A stretch of DNA of 64,000 nt from Putridiphycobacter roseus (GTDB lineage Bacteria; Bacteroidota; Bacteroidia; Flavobacteriales_D; Crocinitomicaceae): NCBI RefSeq assembly GCF_003234935.1, contig NZ_QKSB01000008.1, forward strand, positions 1 through 64,000, read 5' to 3'. Each line of letters opens with the position of its first letter. Positions within the stretch are counted from its first letter, which is position 1. The translations under genes and the position numbers were made by a program. The notes under the pieces were generated by a model, which had not been told where the DNA came from, searched no databases, and saw only the letters and a program-made list of their open reading frames with translations. Shown here one piece after another: positions 45,494-54,117 of this stretch.

Positions 45494-46912
45494 ATGGATG
45501 CAAACGACTCAAATAAAGATGAATCTTTTAGAGATGCCATAGCTACTGTAGATAAGGACGGTAAAAGAGTATGGGTTTATGCAAAAAAAATAAAAGGTAA
45601 GTGGTTTAATAAACGACAGTACTTTGGGTACGCCCTTTTGGCTTTCCTATTTGTTGCACCTTTTATTAAGATTAAAGGTGAACCTTTAATCATGCTTAAT
45701 ATTCTTGAGCGAAAATTTGTTTTATTTGGCAAAGTATTTTGGCCAGAAGACTCTCATCTTTTTGCAATAGGTATGATGGCGTTTGTCATTTTAATTATTG
45801 TTTTTACGGTAGTTTTTGGTCGACTTTTTTGTGGATGGGCTTGTCCACAAACTATATTTTTGGAACTCATTTTTAGGCGAATTGAATTTTGGATTGATGG
45901 AGACTGGAACCAACAAAAAAAATTAGAAAAACAACCTTGGAACGCAGAAAAAATCAGAAAAAGGCTAATAAAATGGACGATCTATTGGATTGTTTCCTTT
46001 TTAATTGCTAATATTTTCCTAGCCTATATCATAGGGATTGATGAATTATTTAATATTATTACAGACTCTCCTAAAAACCATTTAGGCGGTCTTATTTCCC
46101 TATTTATTTTCACATCTGTATTTTTTGCAGTATTCACTTGGTTTAGAGAACAAGTTTGTATCGCAGTTTGTCCTTACGGAAGACTGCAAGGCGTATTGTT
46201 AGATGAAAACTCCATTTTAGTGGCTTATGACTATAAAAGAGGAGAAAGAGAAAAAGGTCGTTCTAAATTTAGAAAAAATGAAGACCGTGAAGCGTTAGGA
46301 AAAGGCGATTGTATAGATTGTCACCAATGTGTAAATGTTTGTCCTACTGGAATTGATATTCGAAATGGTACACAGTTAGAATGCGTTAATTGCACTGCCT
46401 GTATGGATGCCTGTGATTCTATCATGGAAGGTGTAGGCCTAGAAAAAGGCTTAATTCGTTATGATTCTGAAGCAGGAATTAAGACTGGCGATAAATACTC
46501 TCTATCTGGAAGAGCTAAAGCGTATATCGTATTAATGGTTGGTATTTTAACATTGTTAGTCGTATTATTAGCTACAAGAGCAGATATTGAAGTCAACTTT
46601 TTAAGAGAACGTGGTACATCTTATCAAAAAACAGGAGAAGATGAATATGCAAACATTTATAACTTACATCTTATTAATAAAACCCAAGACACCATTCCAA
46701 TTTACTTGGAGGTAGAAGGAAACAATGCGAGTATTGACATTATAGGTGGACCAATCACCTTAGCTCCAGGTGCTCAAATCAAAAGAAAAACTTTGATAAA
46801 AATGAATGTAACCGAATTAAAAGGTACGAAAACACCGGTATTAATTGGTATTTATGAAAATGACAAAAAAATTGAAACCGCTTCAATAACATTTAGTGGG
46901 CCAGGGTTTTAA
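45494..46912 (+). CDS. ccoG: cbb3 oxidase assembly protein CcoG
   Basis: The 472-residue membrane protein binds iron-sulphur clusters and is thought to help copper delivery to the oxidase. It has several membrane helices, the motif FCGWACPQTIF, the second site CIAVCPYGRLQG and two ferredoxin-type clusters (CIDCHQCVNVCP and CVNCTACMDACD). A C-terminal Ig-like FixG domain follows (about 370-472). It lies six bases after ccoP in the operon. Domain order is the normal one. Confidence 0.95.
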   Translation: MDANDSNKDESFRDAIATVDKDGKRVWVYAKKIKGKWFNKRQYFGYALLAFLFVAPFIKIKGEPLIMLNILERKFVLFGKVFWPEDSHLFAIGMMAFVILIIVFTVVFGRLFCGWACPQTIFLELIFRRIEFWIDGDWNQQKKLEKQPWNAEKIRKRLIKWTIYWIVSFLIANIFLAYIIGIDELFNIITDSPKNHLGGLISLFIFTSVFFAVFTWFREQVCIAVCPYGRLQGVLLDENSILVAYDYKRGEREKGRSKFRKNEDREALGKGDCIDCHQCVNVCPTGIDIRNGTQLECVNCTACMDACDSIMEGVGLEKGLIRYDSEAGIKTGDKYSLSGRAKAYIVLMVGILTLLVVLLATRADIEVNFLRERGTSYQKTGEDEYANIYNLHLINKTQDTIPIYLEVEGNNASIDIIGGPITLAPGAQIKRKTLIKMNVTELKGTKTPVLIGIYENDKKIETASITFSGPGF

Positions 46913-46923
46913 AAATTGAGATT

Positions 46924-47358
46924 ATGAAATTTAATTGGGGACACGGTATCACATTGGCAATTTTGGCTTTTATGACCTTTATTATTTATATTGTGGTTCA
47001 AACTTTTCAGCTCAATGCCGATTTAGTGCAAGATGACTTTTATGAAGCCGAAACGCAATTTGATGAAAACAAACTTGCAAAGGAAAATTATATTAGCTTA
47101 CAAGACCCTATCCATATTTCACAAAAACCAGAAGGCATTATTTTTGAATTTCCAAAAAACTTAAAAAATATTGCCGGTACTATTTTGTTTTATAGAAGAG
47201 ATAATAAAAGCTTAGATAAACTATTCGACATTAAATTAAACCCTTTTCAGCAACAATCATTAGATTATACTCATTTTCAAAAGGGCGTTTACGATATCAA
47301 AATTAATTTCAAAAATAATCAAAAGGCTTACTCCTACCAAGAAAAAATTGCCTTTTAG
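46924..47358 (+). CDS. ccoH: FixH/CcoH-family protein
   Basis: The 144-residue protein has one N-terminal membrane helix (about 8-28) and a periplasmic beta-rich domain. The pattern QDDFYEAETQFDE is typical of FixH. CcoH is required for stable assembly of cbb3 oxidase. It starts 11 bases after ccoG; its TAG overlaps the GTG start of the next gene by one base, so the genes are coupled. Confidence 0.88.
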   Translation: MKFNWGHGITLAILAFMTFIIYIVVQTFQLNADLVQDDFYEAETQFDENKLAKENYISLQDPIHISQKPEGIIFEFPKNLKNIAGTILFYRRDNKSLDKLFDIKLNPFQQQSLDYTHFQKGVYDIKINFKNNQKAYSYQEKIAF

Positions 47359-48053
47359 TGTTATTGTCAGCATTTATATTAGGACTTGCTGGCAGTGTAC
47401 ATTGCATTGGCATGTGTGGCCCTATAGCCCTCATGATTCCCACCGGCAAGCATAATAATAAATTGGCTGGCATTTTATTTTATTCCTTTGGTAAGCTTTT
47501 AACATATCTTATTATCGGTAGCCTATTTGGTTTAATCGTCAACAGCATTCGACAATTTAATTTCCAATCAATCCTATCCATAATTAGCGGTATTCTATTG
47601 ATACTTTTTGCTGTTTTACCACAGTTATTAAAAAAGCTAGAACAAAAAGGATACGTTCTATTCTCTGGACTTTTAAAATTTAAGTCGAAACTTACCCGCG
47701 CTTTGGATAAAAACAAATTAGAGTTTAGTTTTTACATTGGATTTTTAAATGGTTTTATCCCATGTGCTATGGTTTACAGTGCTGCCGTTGCGGCATTTGC
47801 ACAAAATTCATTTATGGAAAGTGTCGGGTTTATGTTGTTTTTCGGTTTAGGAACCATTCCCTTAATGATCCTTTTTTATTTCACTGCACAAAAGGTAAAA
47901 TCAAAACTAATGAAATACACAAATATTTTTCAAACGCTTGCTTTACTAGGGGTTGGATTATTTTTAATATGGAGAGGTTACGCTCATTACAACGAAGTCA
48001 TACCCGCTTTAAGAGAAGGGGCAATTTACAAACTTTGCTTACCCTTCCAATAA
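47358..48053 (+). CDS. SafE/TauE-like membrane protein of cbb3 cluster
   Basis: The 231-residue protein starts with GTG at 47358 and has six membrane helices. The first helix contains HCIGMCGP (about 16-23), a Cys/His motif found in SafE/DsbD-like proteins encoded in cbb3 clusters and suspected to take part in copper transfer or thiol redox. Whether it exports sulphite is unproven despite the family name. It is the last plus-strand gene of the operon; its end overlaps the convergent ccoI gene by 15 bases, with no terminator between them. Confidence 0.8.
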   Translation: MLLSAFILGLAGSVHCIGMCGPIALMIPTGKHNNKLAGILFYSFGKLLTYLIIGSLFGLIVNSIRQFNFQSILSIISGILLILFAVLPQLLKKLEQKGYVLFSGLLKFKSKLTRALDKNKLEFSFYIGFLNGFIPCAMVYSAAVAAFAQNSFMESVGFMLFFGLGTIPLMILFYFTAQKVKSKLMKYTNIFQTLALLGVGLFLIWRGYAHYNEVIPALREGAIYKLCLPFQ

Positions 48054-50417
48054 TCTACTTAGTCTTTTCCCTTTAATATTAGTAGAAAGTGTCACCAATA
48101 ATACCACAGAAATAGAACTTAAGGGCATTAAAATAGCAGCAATTAAAGGTTGTAAATTACCCGTTATGGCAAACGACAGTCCTACCAAATTATAACAAAG
48201 AGAAAAAACATAACTCCATTTGACTATTTTTTTCCCACTTTTTGAAAAAGCAATATAATCCATTAAATATTTTAACTTACTCCCTTTCAATATGCCATCC
48301 GAAGCTGGTGAAAATGCATAAACGTCATCTACCACACTAATACCAAAATCTGCCTGCCTCAATGCTCCTGCATCATTTAAACCATCCCCCAACATCATTA
48401 CATTCTTTCCATCTACTTGTAATTTTGAAATATAACTTAACTTATCTCCTGGACTTTGATTAAATAAATAAGTGGTACCATTAGGCATAAATGATTTTAA
48501 ATTATTTATTTCGCTATCATTATCACCAGATAAAACATGTAAGCGATAAGCATTGCTATTTAACCGCTGCATTAAATCTTCCATCCCAAAACGGTATTGA
48601 TTTTCAAACACAAAGCTACCTACCTCCATTCCGTTTATTACAACATAAACACGTGTTGCATGATCAGAACTATTTAAGTTTAACCAATTGGCCGAACCCA
48701 CTTGAACGATATTCCCATCAATTTCTCCTTGAATACCTTTTCCCGATAATTCTTCAAAATTATGTATTGCCAATTTAGTATCTCCTTTCCAATAATCAGT
48801 AATCTGTCTACTTAAAGGGTGCGCGGAATGTTTGCACAATACATGAATTGCAGACTTAAGTGGTAACGTTAATGCCTTCCCTTCAAAACGGATACTATTT
48901 GCATTGTTTTTAGTTAAGGTACCTGTTTTATCAAATACTATGTCGGTCACCTCTGTGATTGGCTCCAAACTATTTACAGATCTTAAATAAAAATCATTTC
49001 TTCCAAAAATTCTTAATACGTTACCATAGGTAAAGGGCACGGAAAGGGCAATAGCACATGGACAAGCGACAATTAAAATAGATACAATGATAAAAGCAGT
49101 TTGAGAACGATCATAAAAAAACCAAAATACACCTGCTAAAAAAGCTACTATTATTAAACCTAAAGTGAACTTCCGACTAATCACATCCGAAAGGGTTTCT
49201 TTCTCACGATTACGATCAAAAATAGGGTTATTCCATAGCTGGGTCAGATAACTGTTTTCAATTTTACTCAAAACTGAAATTAGTATACTTTCTCCAACTT
49301 GACGACCACCAGCATACAGTTTCGACTGCAAGCCCTTATGAATTGGATTAGACTCTCCGGTAACAAAGCTATAGTCAATATTTCCAACGCCATCCAACAA
49401 AATAGCATCTGCGGGTATCAATTCATTATTCCTAATCCTTAATATGTCACCACTCTCAATAGATTGTAGTGGCATCATCTCTTCTTTATTACTTTTTAAC
49501 ACCTTACTGACAGCCATTGGAAAATAGGACTTATAGTCTCTTTCGAAATTAATTGCAGCATAAGTTTGTTGTTGAAACCATTTACCTAGTAATAAGAAGA
49601 ATATTAATCCAATAAAGGAATCGAAATAACCTGCACCTGTACCAAAAACAACCTCATATAAGGAACGAAAATACAACGCAAAAATACCGATTGAAATAGG
49701 TACATCAATGTTAACTTTTTTAATTCTTAAAGATTTGAATGCAGAAATTAAATAATCTGACGCACCATAAATCAATACAGGAATAGATAAAAGTAAGTTG
49801 ATATAATTAAAAATAGTTTGAAAATTTTTGTCTTGTTCATTAATTCCCAAATATTCAGGAAAACTCATTAACATGGCATTTCCAAAACAAAATCCAGTCA
49901 ATCCTATCTTAAAAATTAAAGACTGACTAGTCTTTTTTACCTTTTTTTTATCATAATCTTCCAAAGTAATTGATGGCGGGTAGCCAATAGAGGCTAACAA
50001 TTCCACTAAATTTCTTAAGGATATTTTCGATTGATTAAAACTGATCGTTGCTTCTTTTTTCACGAAATGAACCTGTGAAAATAGCACACCTTCATTTAAC
50101 TTATCTAATCTTTCTAACAGCCATAAACAAGACGAACAGTGAATTTGAGGTAAAAACAATTTCACTTTAATGATATCGCCATCTTCAAACAAAACCATTT
50201 TCTCTTTAAATTCCGCTAAATCTAAAAAGTTATACCTTCCCTTTAATTGATGATCCGTTTTAATTCCTGGATTGGTAACATCTACCTTGTAATAAGAAGT
50301 TAAATCAGCGCCATTTAAAATCTCAAACACCATTTTGCAACCTTGACAACAAAAGGATTTATCTGCAACATGTATTTCTTCGATACAAACATCCCCACAA
50401 TGGAAGCAATTTTTCAT
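48039..50417 (-). CDS. ccoI: Copper-exporting P-type ATPase for cbb3 assembly
   Basis: The 792-residue heavy-metal ATPase has a Cys-rich N-terminal part (CFHCGDVC, FCCQGCKMVF), a metal-binding domain with CSSCLWLLERL, six to eight membrane helices, the intramembrane CPCAIALS motif, the phosphorylation motif DKTGTLTK and the hinge MLGDGLNDAGAL. FixI/CcoI ATPases move copper out of the cytoplasm for the oxidase. In many flavobacterial clusters the gene precedes ccoS on the same strand; here it lies at the far end in the opposite direction. The start is 75 bases from the sensor kinase gene, with shared regulatory-looking repeats between them. Confidence 0.92.
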   Translation of the reverse strand: MKNCFHCGDVCIEEIHVADKSFCCQGCKMVFEILNGADLTSYYKVDVTNPGIKTDHQLKGRYNFLDLAEFKEKMVLFEDGDIIKVKLFLPQIHCSSCLWLLERLDKLNEGVLFSQVHFVKKEATISFNQSKISLRNLVELLASIGYPPSITLEDYDKKKVKKTSQSLIFKIGLTGFCFGNAMLMSFPEYLGINEQDKNFQTIFNYINLLLSIPVLIYGASDYLISAFKSLRIKKVNIDVPISIGIFALYFRSLYEVVFGTGAGYFDSFIGLIFFLLLGKWFQQQTYAAINFERDYKSYFPMAVSKVLKSNKEEMMPLQSIESGDILRIRNNELIPADAILLDGVGNIDYSFVTGESNPIHKGLQSKLYAGGRQVGESILISVLSKIENSYLTQLWNNPIFDRNREKETLSDVISRKFTLGLIIVAFLAGVFWFFYDRSQTAFIIVSILIVACPCAIALSVPFTYGNVLRIFGRNDFYLRSVNSLEPITEVTDIVFDKTGTLTKNNANSIRFEGKALTLPLKSAIHVLCKHSAHPLSRQITDYWKGDTKLAIHNFEELSGKGIQGEIDGNIVQVGSANWLNLNSSDHATRVYVVINGMEVGSFVFENQYRFGMEDLMQRLNSNAYRLHVLSGDNDSEINNLKSFMPNGTTYLFNQSPGDKLSYISKLQVDGKNVMMLGDGLNDAGALRQADFGISVVDDVYAFSPASDGILKGSKLKYLMDYIAFSKSGKKIVKWSYVFSLCYNLVGLSFAITGNLQPLIAAILMPLSSISVVLLVTLSTNIKGKRLSRLLEG

Positions 50418-50418
50418 G

Positions 50419-50465
50419 AATATTAAGTAAATATTAAGTACAAATTTAGGTAAGAATTTTTACCT
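50419..50465. promoter_or_regulatory. Tandem 11-mer and AGGTAA palindrome between ccoI and fixL-like gene
   Basis: Two perfect adjacent copies of AATATTAAGTA lie at 50419-50440, right at the ccoI start. An 18-bp inverted repeat, AGGTAA-N6-TTACCT, follows at 50448-50465 and overlaps TACCTTTA, a one-mismatch -7 element for the plus-strand kinase gene. The 75-base divergent gap thus holds candidate operators for both genes. Confidence 0.5.
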
Positions 50466-50492
50466 TTAACCTATCAAACATCAGCTTTTATA

Positions 50493-52034
50493 ATGATAAA
50501 GTCAATACCTATAAATTTTGAAGAAAACAATCACTTTTTTAAGTTGATTTTTAAGAGTATTGAAGAAGGATTAATTATCACAGATTCCAAAGGTACAATA
50601 CAGTTTCTTAACTTTAGGACACAGGAATTATTTGGCTATACTAGTGAGGAATTAATCGGAAAAAAAATAGAAGTCTTAATTCCAAATAAATACCACGAAC
50701 ACCACGAAAAATATCGTGATAACTATGTTAAAAAACCCAGTAGAAAAACCATGGGTAGTGGACGTGTTTTGGAGGGGCTAAGAAAAAACGGGAGTTTATT
50801 TTATACTGAAATCAGCTTAAATTATATCTGCATTCAAGAAGTAACCTATGTAGTAGCTTTAATTTCAGACATTACAAAGAGAGTTTTAGCAGAACAAAAA
50901 ATTGTCCAATTAAATAGTGAATTAGAAGCTAAAGTTTTAGAAAGAACAGGTGAACTACAAGAAAGTCAATTTTTATATACTGCGGTTGCACAAAACTTTC
51001 CAGATGGTATTATCAATGTATTTGACAAAGATTTGAATTACATTTTTGCCGAAGGAAAAGAACTTTACAATCTTGGTATTACCTCTAAGAAACTTTTAGG
51101 TACAAGTTATTTAAACAGGTTACCGACAGAAGTCCGTCCAATGATTGAAAGCGCCTTAAAAGAAGTATTTAATGGCTCAAAAAAAGATTTTGAATTAAAT
51201 TTAAAAAAGCAATTTTATCATATTAATGCAGTACCATTAAGGAATGAAAAAAATGAAATTGATAAGATATTGGTCGTAGAGAAAAATATAACTGCCCAAA
51301 AAGTTATCAGTCAAAAATTAGAAGAATCATTGAGAAAAGAAAAAGAAATCAATGAAATGAAATCTCGTTTTGTTTCCATGGCTTCACATGAATTCAGAAC
51401 TCCTTTGAGTACCATTTTATCTTCTAATTCGCTAATTGACAAATATCTTAAGATTGGTCAGAAAGATAAAACAGAGAAGCACATTAAAAGGATAAAAAGT
51501 GCCGTACTGGGATTAACGGACATTCTAAATGACTTTTTATCTACCGACAAGTTAGAAAATGACATTATTCAAGTAAAGAATATACTTTTTGATTATGCGG
51601 AATTTGTTGAAGAAGTAACAGAAGAGTTACAATTGATGTGTATTGATGATCAAAATATAAAATCGTTTATAAAAAGTGATGTTAAAAATATTATTGCAGA
51701 TAAGAAGTTATTGAAAAATGTTTTATACAATTTATTATCAAATGCCATTAAATATTCCAAAGATGGACAAGATATTACTTTTAACAGTTTCATCACAAAC
51801 AAAGAATTAAAAATTGAAATAAAGGATAAAGGTATTGGTATTCCCTTAGCCGACCAAGCACAATTATTCACTAGATTTTACCGTGCAGAAAATGCAATCA
51901 ATATAAAAGGAACAGGGTTGGGATTAGTGATTGTAAAAAGTTATTTAAATTTACTCCATGGAAGTATCGATTTTAAAAGTATTGAAAACGAAGGAACCAC
52001 ATTCACCTGTATAATACCGATTGAAAATGAATAA
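50493..52034 (+). CDS. FixL-like PAS sensor histidine kinase
   Basis: The 513-residue cytoplasmic kinase has no membrane helix. PAS1 (about 18-130) contains H71 and R91, whose 20-residue spacing and local pattern (HEHHEKY, then GSGRVLEG) match the haem His200 and Arg220 of Bradyrhizobium FixL. A helical linker leads to PAS2 (about 160-265), HisKA with phospho-acceptor H299 in ASHEFRTPL, and an ATPase domain with the G-box motif GTGLGL. It is encoded beside the cbb3 cluster, and its stop overlaps the receiver-CRP gene by eight bases, making a probable oxygen-sensing two-component pair. Haem binding is inferred; many PAS domains without haem share parts of this pattern. Confidence 0.85.
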   Translation: MIKSIPINFEENNHFFKLIFKSIEEGLIITDSKGTIQFLNFRTQELFGYTSEELIGKKIEVLIPNKYHEHHEKYRDNYVKKPSRKTMGSGRVLEGLRKNGSLFYTEISLNYICIQEVTYVVALISDITKRVLAEQKIVQLNSELEAKVLERTGELQESQFLYTAVAQNFPDGIINVFDKDLNYIFAEGKELYNLGITSKKLLGTSYLNRLPTEVRPMIESALKEVFNGSKKDFELNLKKQFYHINAVPLRNEKNEIDKILVVEKNITAQKVISQKLEESLRKEKEINEMKSRFVSMASHEFRTPLSTILSSNSLIDKYLKIGQKDKTEKHIKRIKSAVLGLTDILNDFLSTDKLENDIIQVKNILFDYAEFVEEVTEELQLMCIDDQNIKSFIKSDVKNIIADKKLLKNVLYNLLSNAIKYSKDGQDITFNSFITNKELKIEIKDKGIGIPLADQAQLFTRFYRAENAINIKGTGLGLVIVKSYLNLLHGSIDFKSIENEGTTFTCIIPIENE

Positions 52035-53085
52035 AATAGTACTCATTGAAGACAATAATGAAATGCGTGAAAACATTCAAGAGATTCTTGAATTAGCAGA
52101 TTATGAAGTCCACACCGCGCAAAATGGCAAATTAGGCGTAGAATTAATTAAACAAGTAATGCCTGATTTAATTCTTTGTGACATCATGATGCCAGAATTA
52201 GATGGTTATGGGGTACTATATGTAATTAGTAAAAACAAGACTACTGCCAACATTCCGTTTATTTTCCTTACGGCTAAATCTGAACGAGAAGACTTCAGGA
52301 AAGGTATGAATATGGGGGCAGATGATTATTTAACAAAGCCTTTTGACGACACACAGTTATTGGCTGCAGTTGAAAAAAGACTAGACCGAATAGCTGTCTT
52401 TACTGAAACCAACAAAGGGCAGAATGATTTTAAAAGTTTCTTAAAAAATGGAGAAGGCATAGCTGAATTAGAAAACTTATCGAAAAGTAAAAGAATAAAG
52501 AAGTACGCCAAAAAGGACACCATTTTTTATGAAGGAGATAGTCCGAATTTTTTGTATTACATTAATAGTGGTAAAATAAAAACACACAAGATGAATAAAG
52601 ACGCCAAGGAATTGGTGACTAATTTATATTCAGCTGGAGATTTTTTAGGCTACAAAACCTTAATAAAGAATGAAACCTATAACGAAACGGCTACAGTTAT
52701 GGACGCTGCAGAAGTCTCTTTAATTCCAAAACAAGAATTTTTAAACCTGCTTTTCTCTTCCAAGGAAGTATCTATGAAATTCATTAAAATTTTAGCCGGC
52801 TCTATAGACACACGACAAGATGAATTACTTAATTTAGCCTACGACACGGTTAGAAAAAGAGTGGCAGATTCTTTAATAAAATTAGAAGAAAAATACAAAA
52901 ATGAAGAAGACGAAAACAATTTTACCATTGCCATTTCACGAGACGATTTAGCAGCTATGGTAGGAACGGCTACAGAATCAGTTATTAGAACACTTTCCGA
53001 ATTTAAACACGACGGTTATATTGCCATAAAAGGTTCGAATATTACCATATTAAATAAAGAGAAATTAAAAAATTTTAGATTTTAA
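52027..53085 (+). CDS. Response regulator: receiver fused to CRP/FNR module
   Basis: Starting at ATG 52027 the protein has 352 residues. The receiver (1-120) has E8/D9, acceptor D52 in CDIMMPE and Lys in YLTKPF. Residues about 150-260 form a cyclic-nucleotide-binding fold and 270-345 a Crp-type winged helix (SRDDLAAMVGTATESVIRTLSEF). The phosphate-binding cassette lacks its Glu and Arg (LGYKTLI, YNETATV), and the protein has only one Cys, at 51, so neither cNMP nor a 4Fe-4S cluster is likely to bind. Activity is thus probably set by phosphorylation from the overlapping kinase. The role resembles FixJ and FixK combined, with cbb3 genes as likely targets. Confidence 0.88.
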   Translation: MNKIVLIEDNNEMRENIQEILELADYEVHTAQNGKLGVELIKQVMPDLILCDIMMPELDGYGVLYVISKNKTTANIPFIFLTAKSEREDFRKGMNMGADDYLTKPFDDTQLLAAVEKRLDRIAVFTETNKGQNDFKSFLKNGEGIAELENLSKSKRIKKYAKKDTIFYEGDSPNFLYYINSGKIKTHKMNKDAKELVTNLYSAGDFLGYKTLIKNETYNETATVMDAAEVSLIPKQEFLNLLFSSKEVSMKFIKILAGSIDTRQDELLNLAYDTVRKRVADSLIKLEEKYKNEEDENNFTIAISRDDLAAMVGTATESVIRTLSEFKHDGYIAIKGSNITILNKEKLKNFRF

Positions 53086-53097
53086 ACAACACAATTT

Positions 53098-53967
53098 ATG
53101 AAAAAAACAATGTTATATGCTGCCGTTTTATTATTGGCAAGCTGTGGAAGTAAAGCAGAAAAACTAGACTACACACCCACGGATTCCGATCAAGAAATTG
53201 CTACATACTTAGAAGACAAAGAATGGGAGCCAGTAAGAGAAAAAAGTGGTTTATACGTTTATACGGAAAAAGAAGGTGGTAGTGAAAAACCAAAAGCAAG
53301 TGATTTTGTGACGATATTTTACAAAGGCTATTTGTTAGACGGAACTGTATTTGATGCGACTGAAGAAAATCCTATCACTTATCCTTTGAGCGGGTTTATA
53401 CCTGGTTGGAAAGAAGGTATTCCTCATTTTGGAAAAGGTGGAAAAGGAAAAATTATTGTACCACCATCTTTAGGATACGGTAGTGTTGATAATGGTCCAA
53501 TTCCAGCAAATTCAGTGATGATATTTGACATTGAATTGGTTGATTTCAACGGTGCACCACCAGCACCGAAATTAAATAATACGGCAGATTATTCGGCAGA
53601 AATAAAAGCTTATTTAGCTGAAAATAATTTAAAAGCGAAAGAAACTGAAAGCGGTTTATTTATCATTATTGAAGAAGAAGGCGGTAAAGAGAAACCTACA
53701 GTAAACCAATTCTTGACATTAAATTATGAAGGCTACTTAATGGATGGTAGTTCATTTGATGGTACAAAAGGCACACCAACTACCTTCCCTTTCCCTATGA
53801 CACAATTAATTAAAGGTTGGCAAGAAGGAATTCCATACTTTGGTAAAGGTGGAAAAGGAAAATTAATCATACCTCCTTATATCGGATACGGAGAAAGAGG
53901 TTCTGCAAAGATACCTGCAAATTCTATCCTGGTATTTGATATTGAATTGATCGATTTTAAAGACTAA
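53098..53967 (+). CDS. Lipoprotein with two FKBP-type PPIase domains
   Basis: The 289-residue protein has a lipobox (LLLASC, Cys16) and two FKBP domains (about 60-160 and 190-289). Each carries the family pattern: FYKGYLLDGTVFDAT, FIPGWKEGIPHFGKGGKGKIIVPP in the first and the corresponding LNYEGYLMDGSSFDGT, LIKGWQEGIPYFGKGGKGKL in the second. It should catalyse proline isomerisation of exported proteins in the periplasm. It starts 13 bases after the receiver-CRP gene and is probably co-transcribed; the functional link is not obvious. A terminator follows. Confidence 0.9.
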   Translation: MKKTMLYAAVLLLASCGSKAEKLDYTPTDSDQEIATYLEDKEWEPVREKSGLYVYTEKEGGSEKPKASDFVTIFYKGYLLDGTVFDATEENPITYPLSGFIPGWKEGIPHFGKGGKGKIIVPPSLGYGSVDNGPIPANSVMIFDIELVDFNGAPPAPKLNNTADYSAEIKAYLAENNLKAKETESGLFIIIEEEGGKEKPTVNQFLTLNYEGYLMDGSSFDGTKGTPTTFPFPMTQLIKGWQEGIPYFGKGGKGKLIIPPYIGYGERGSAKIPANSILVFDIELIDFKD

Positions 53968-53983
53968 TTAGAATATTTTTTTT

Positions 53984-54018
53984 AAGCCCATTTACTTAGC
54001 TGTAAATGGGCTTTTTTT
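53984..54018 (+). terminator. Terminator after the FKBP gene
   Basis: The arms AAGCCCATTTAC and GTAAATGGGCTT pair perfectly around a six-base loop and are followed by a T-run. It ends the sensor-kinase/regulator/FKBP unit. Confidence 0.9.
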
Positions 54019-54095
54019 ATGCTCATTCCTCTCCCCCAATATTATTTTAAAGAGGATTTCTAACAATTGTTAGTTTTTTAATAAAGCACAAACAG

Positions 54096-54103
54096 TACCT
54101 TTG
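54096..54103 (+). promoter_or_regulatory. -7 element before the PLP decarboxylase
   Basis: TACCTTTG followed by C matches TAnnTTTG exactly and lies 14 bases before the ATG at 54118. The -33 position is T-rich without a clear TTTG. Confidence 0.55.
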
Positions 54104-54117
54104 CAAAAACATTGAAT

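Noticed and set aside
52027..53085. Direct cAMP link between the cyclase at 21494 and the CRP-type regulator
   Set aside because: The phosphate-binding cassette of the regulator lacks the conserved Glu and Arg, so cAMP binding is unlikely.
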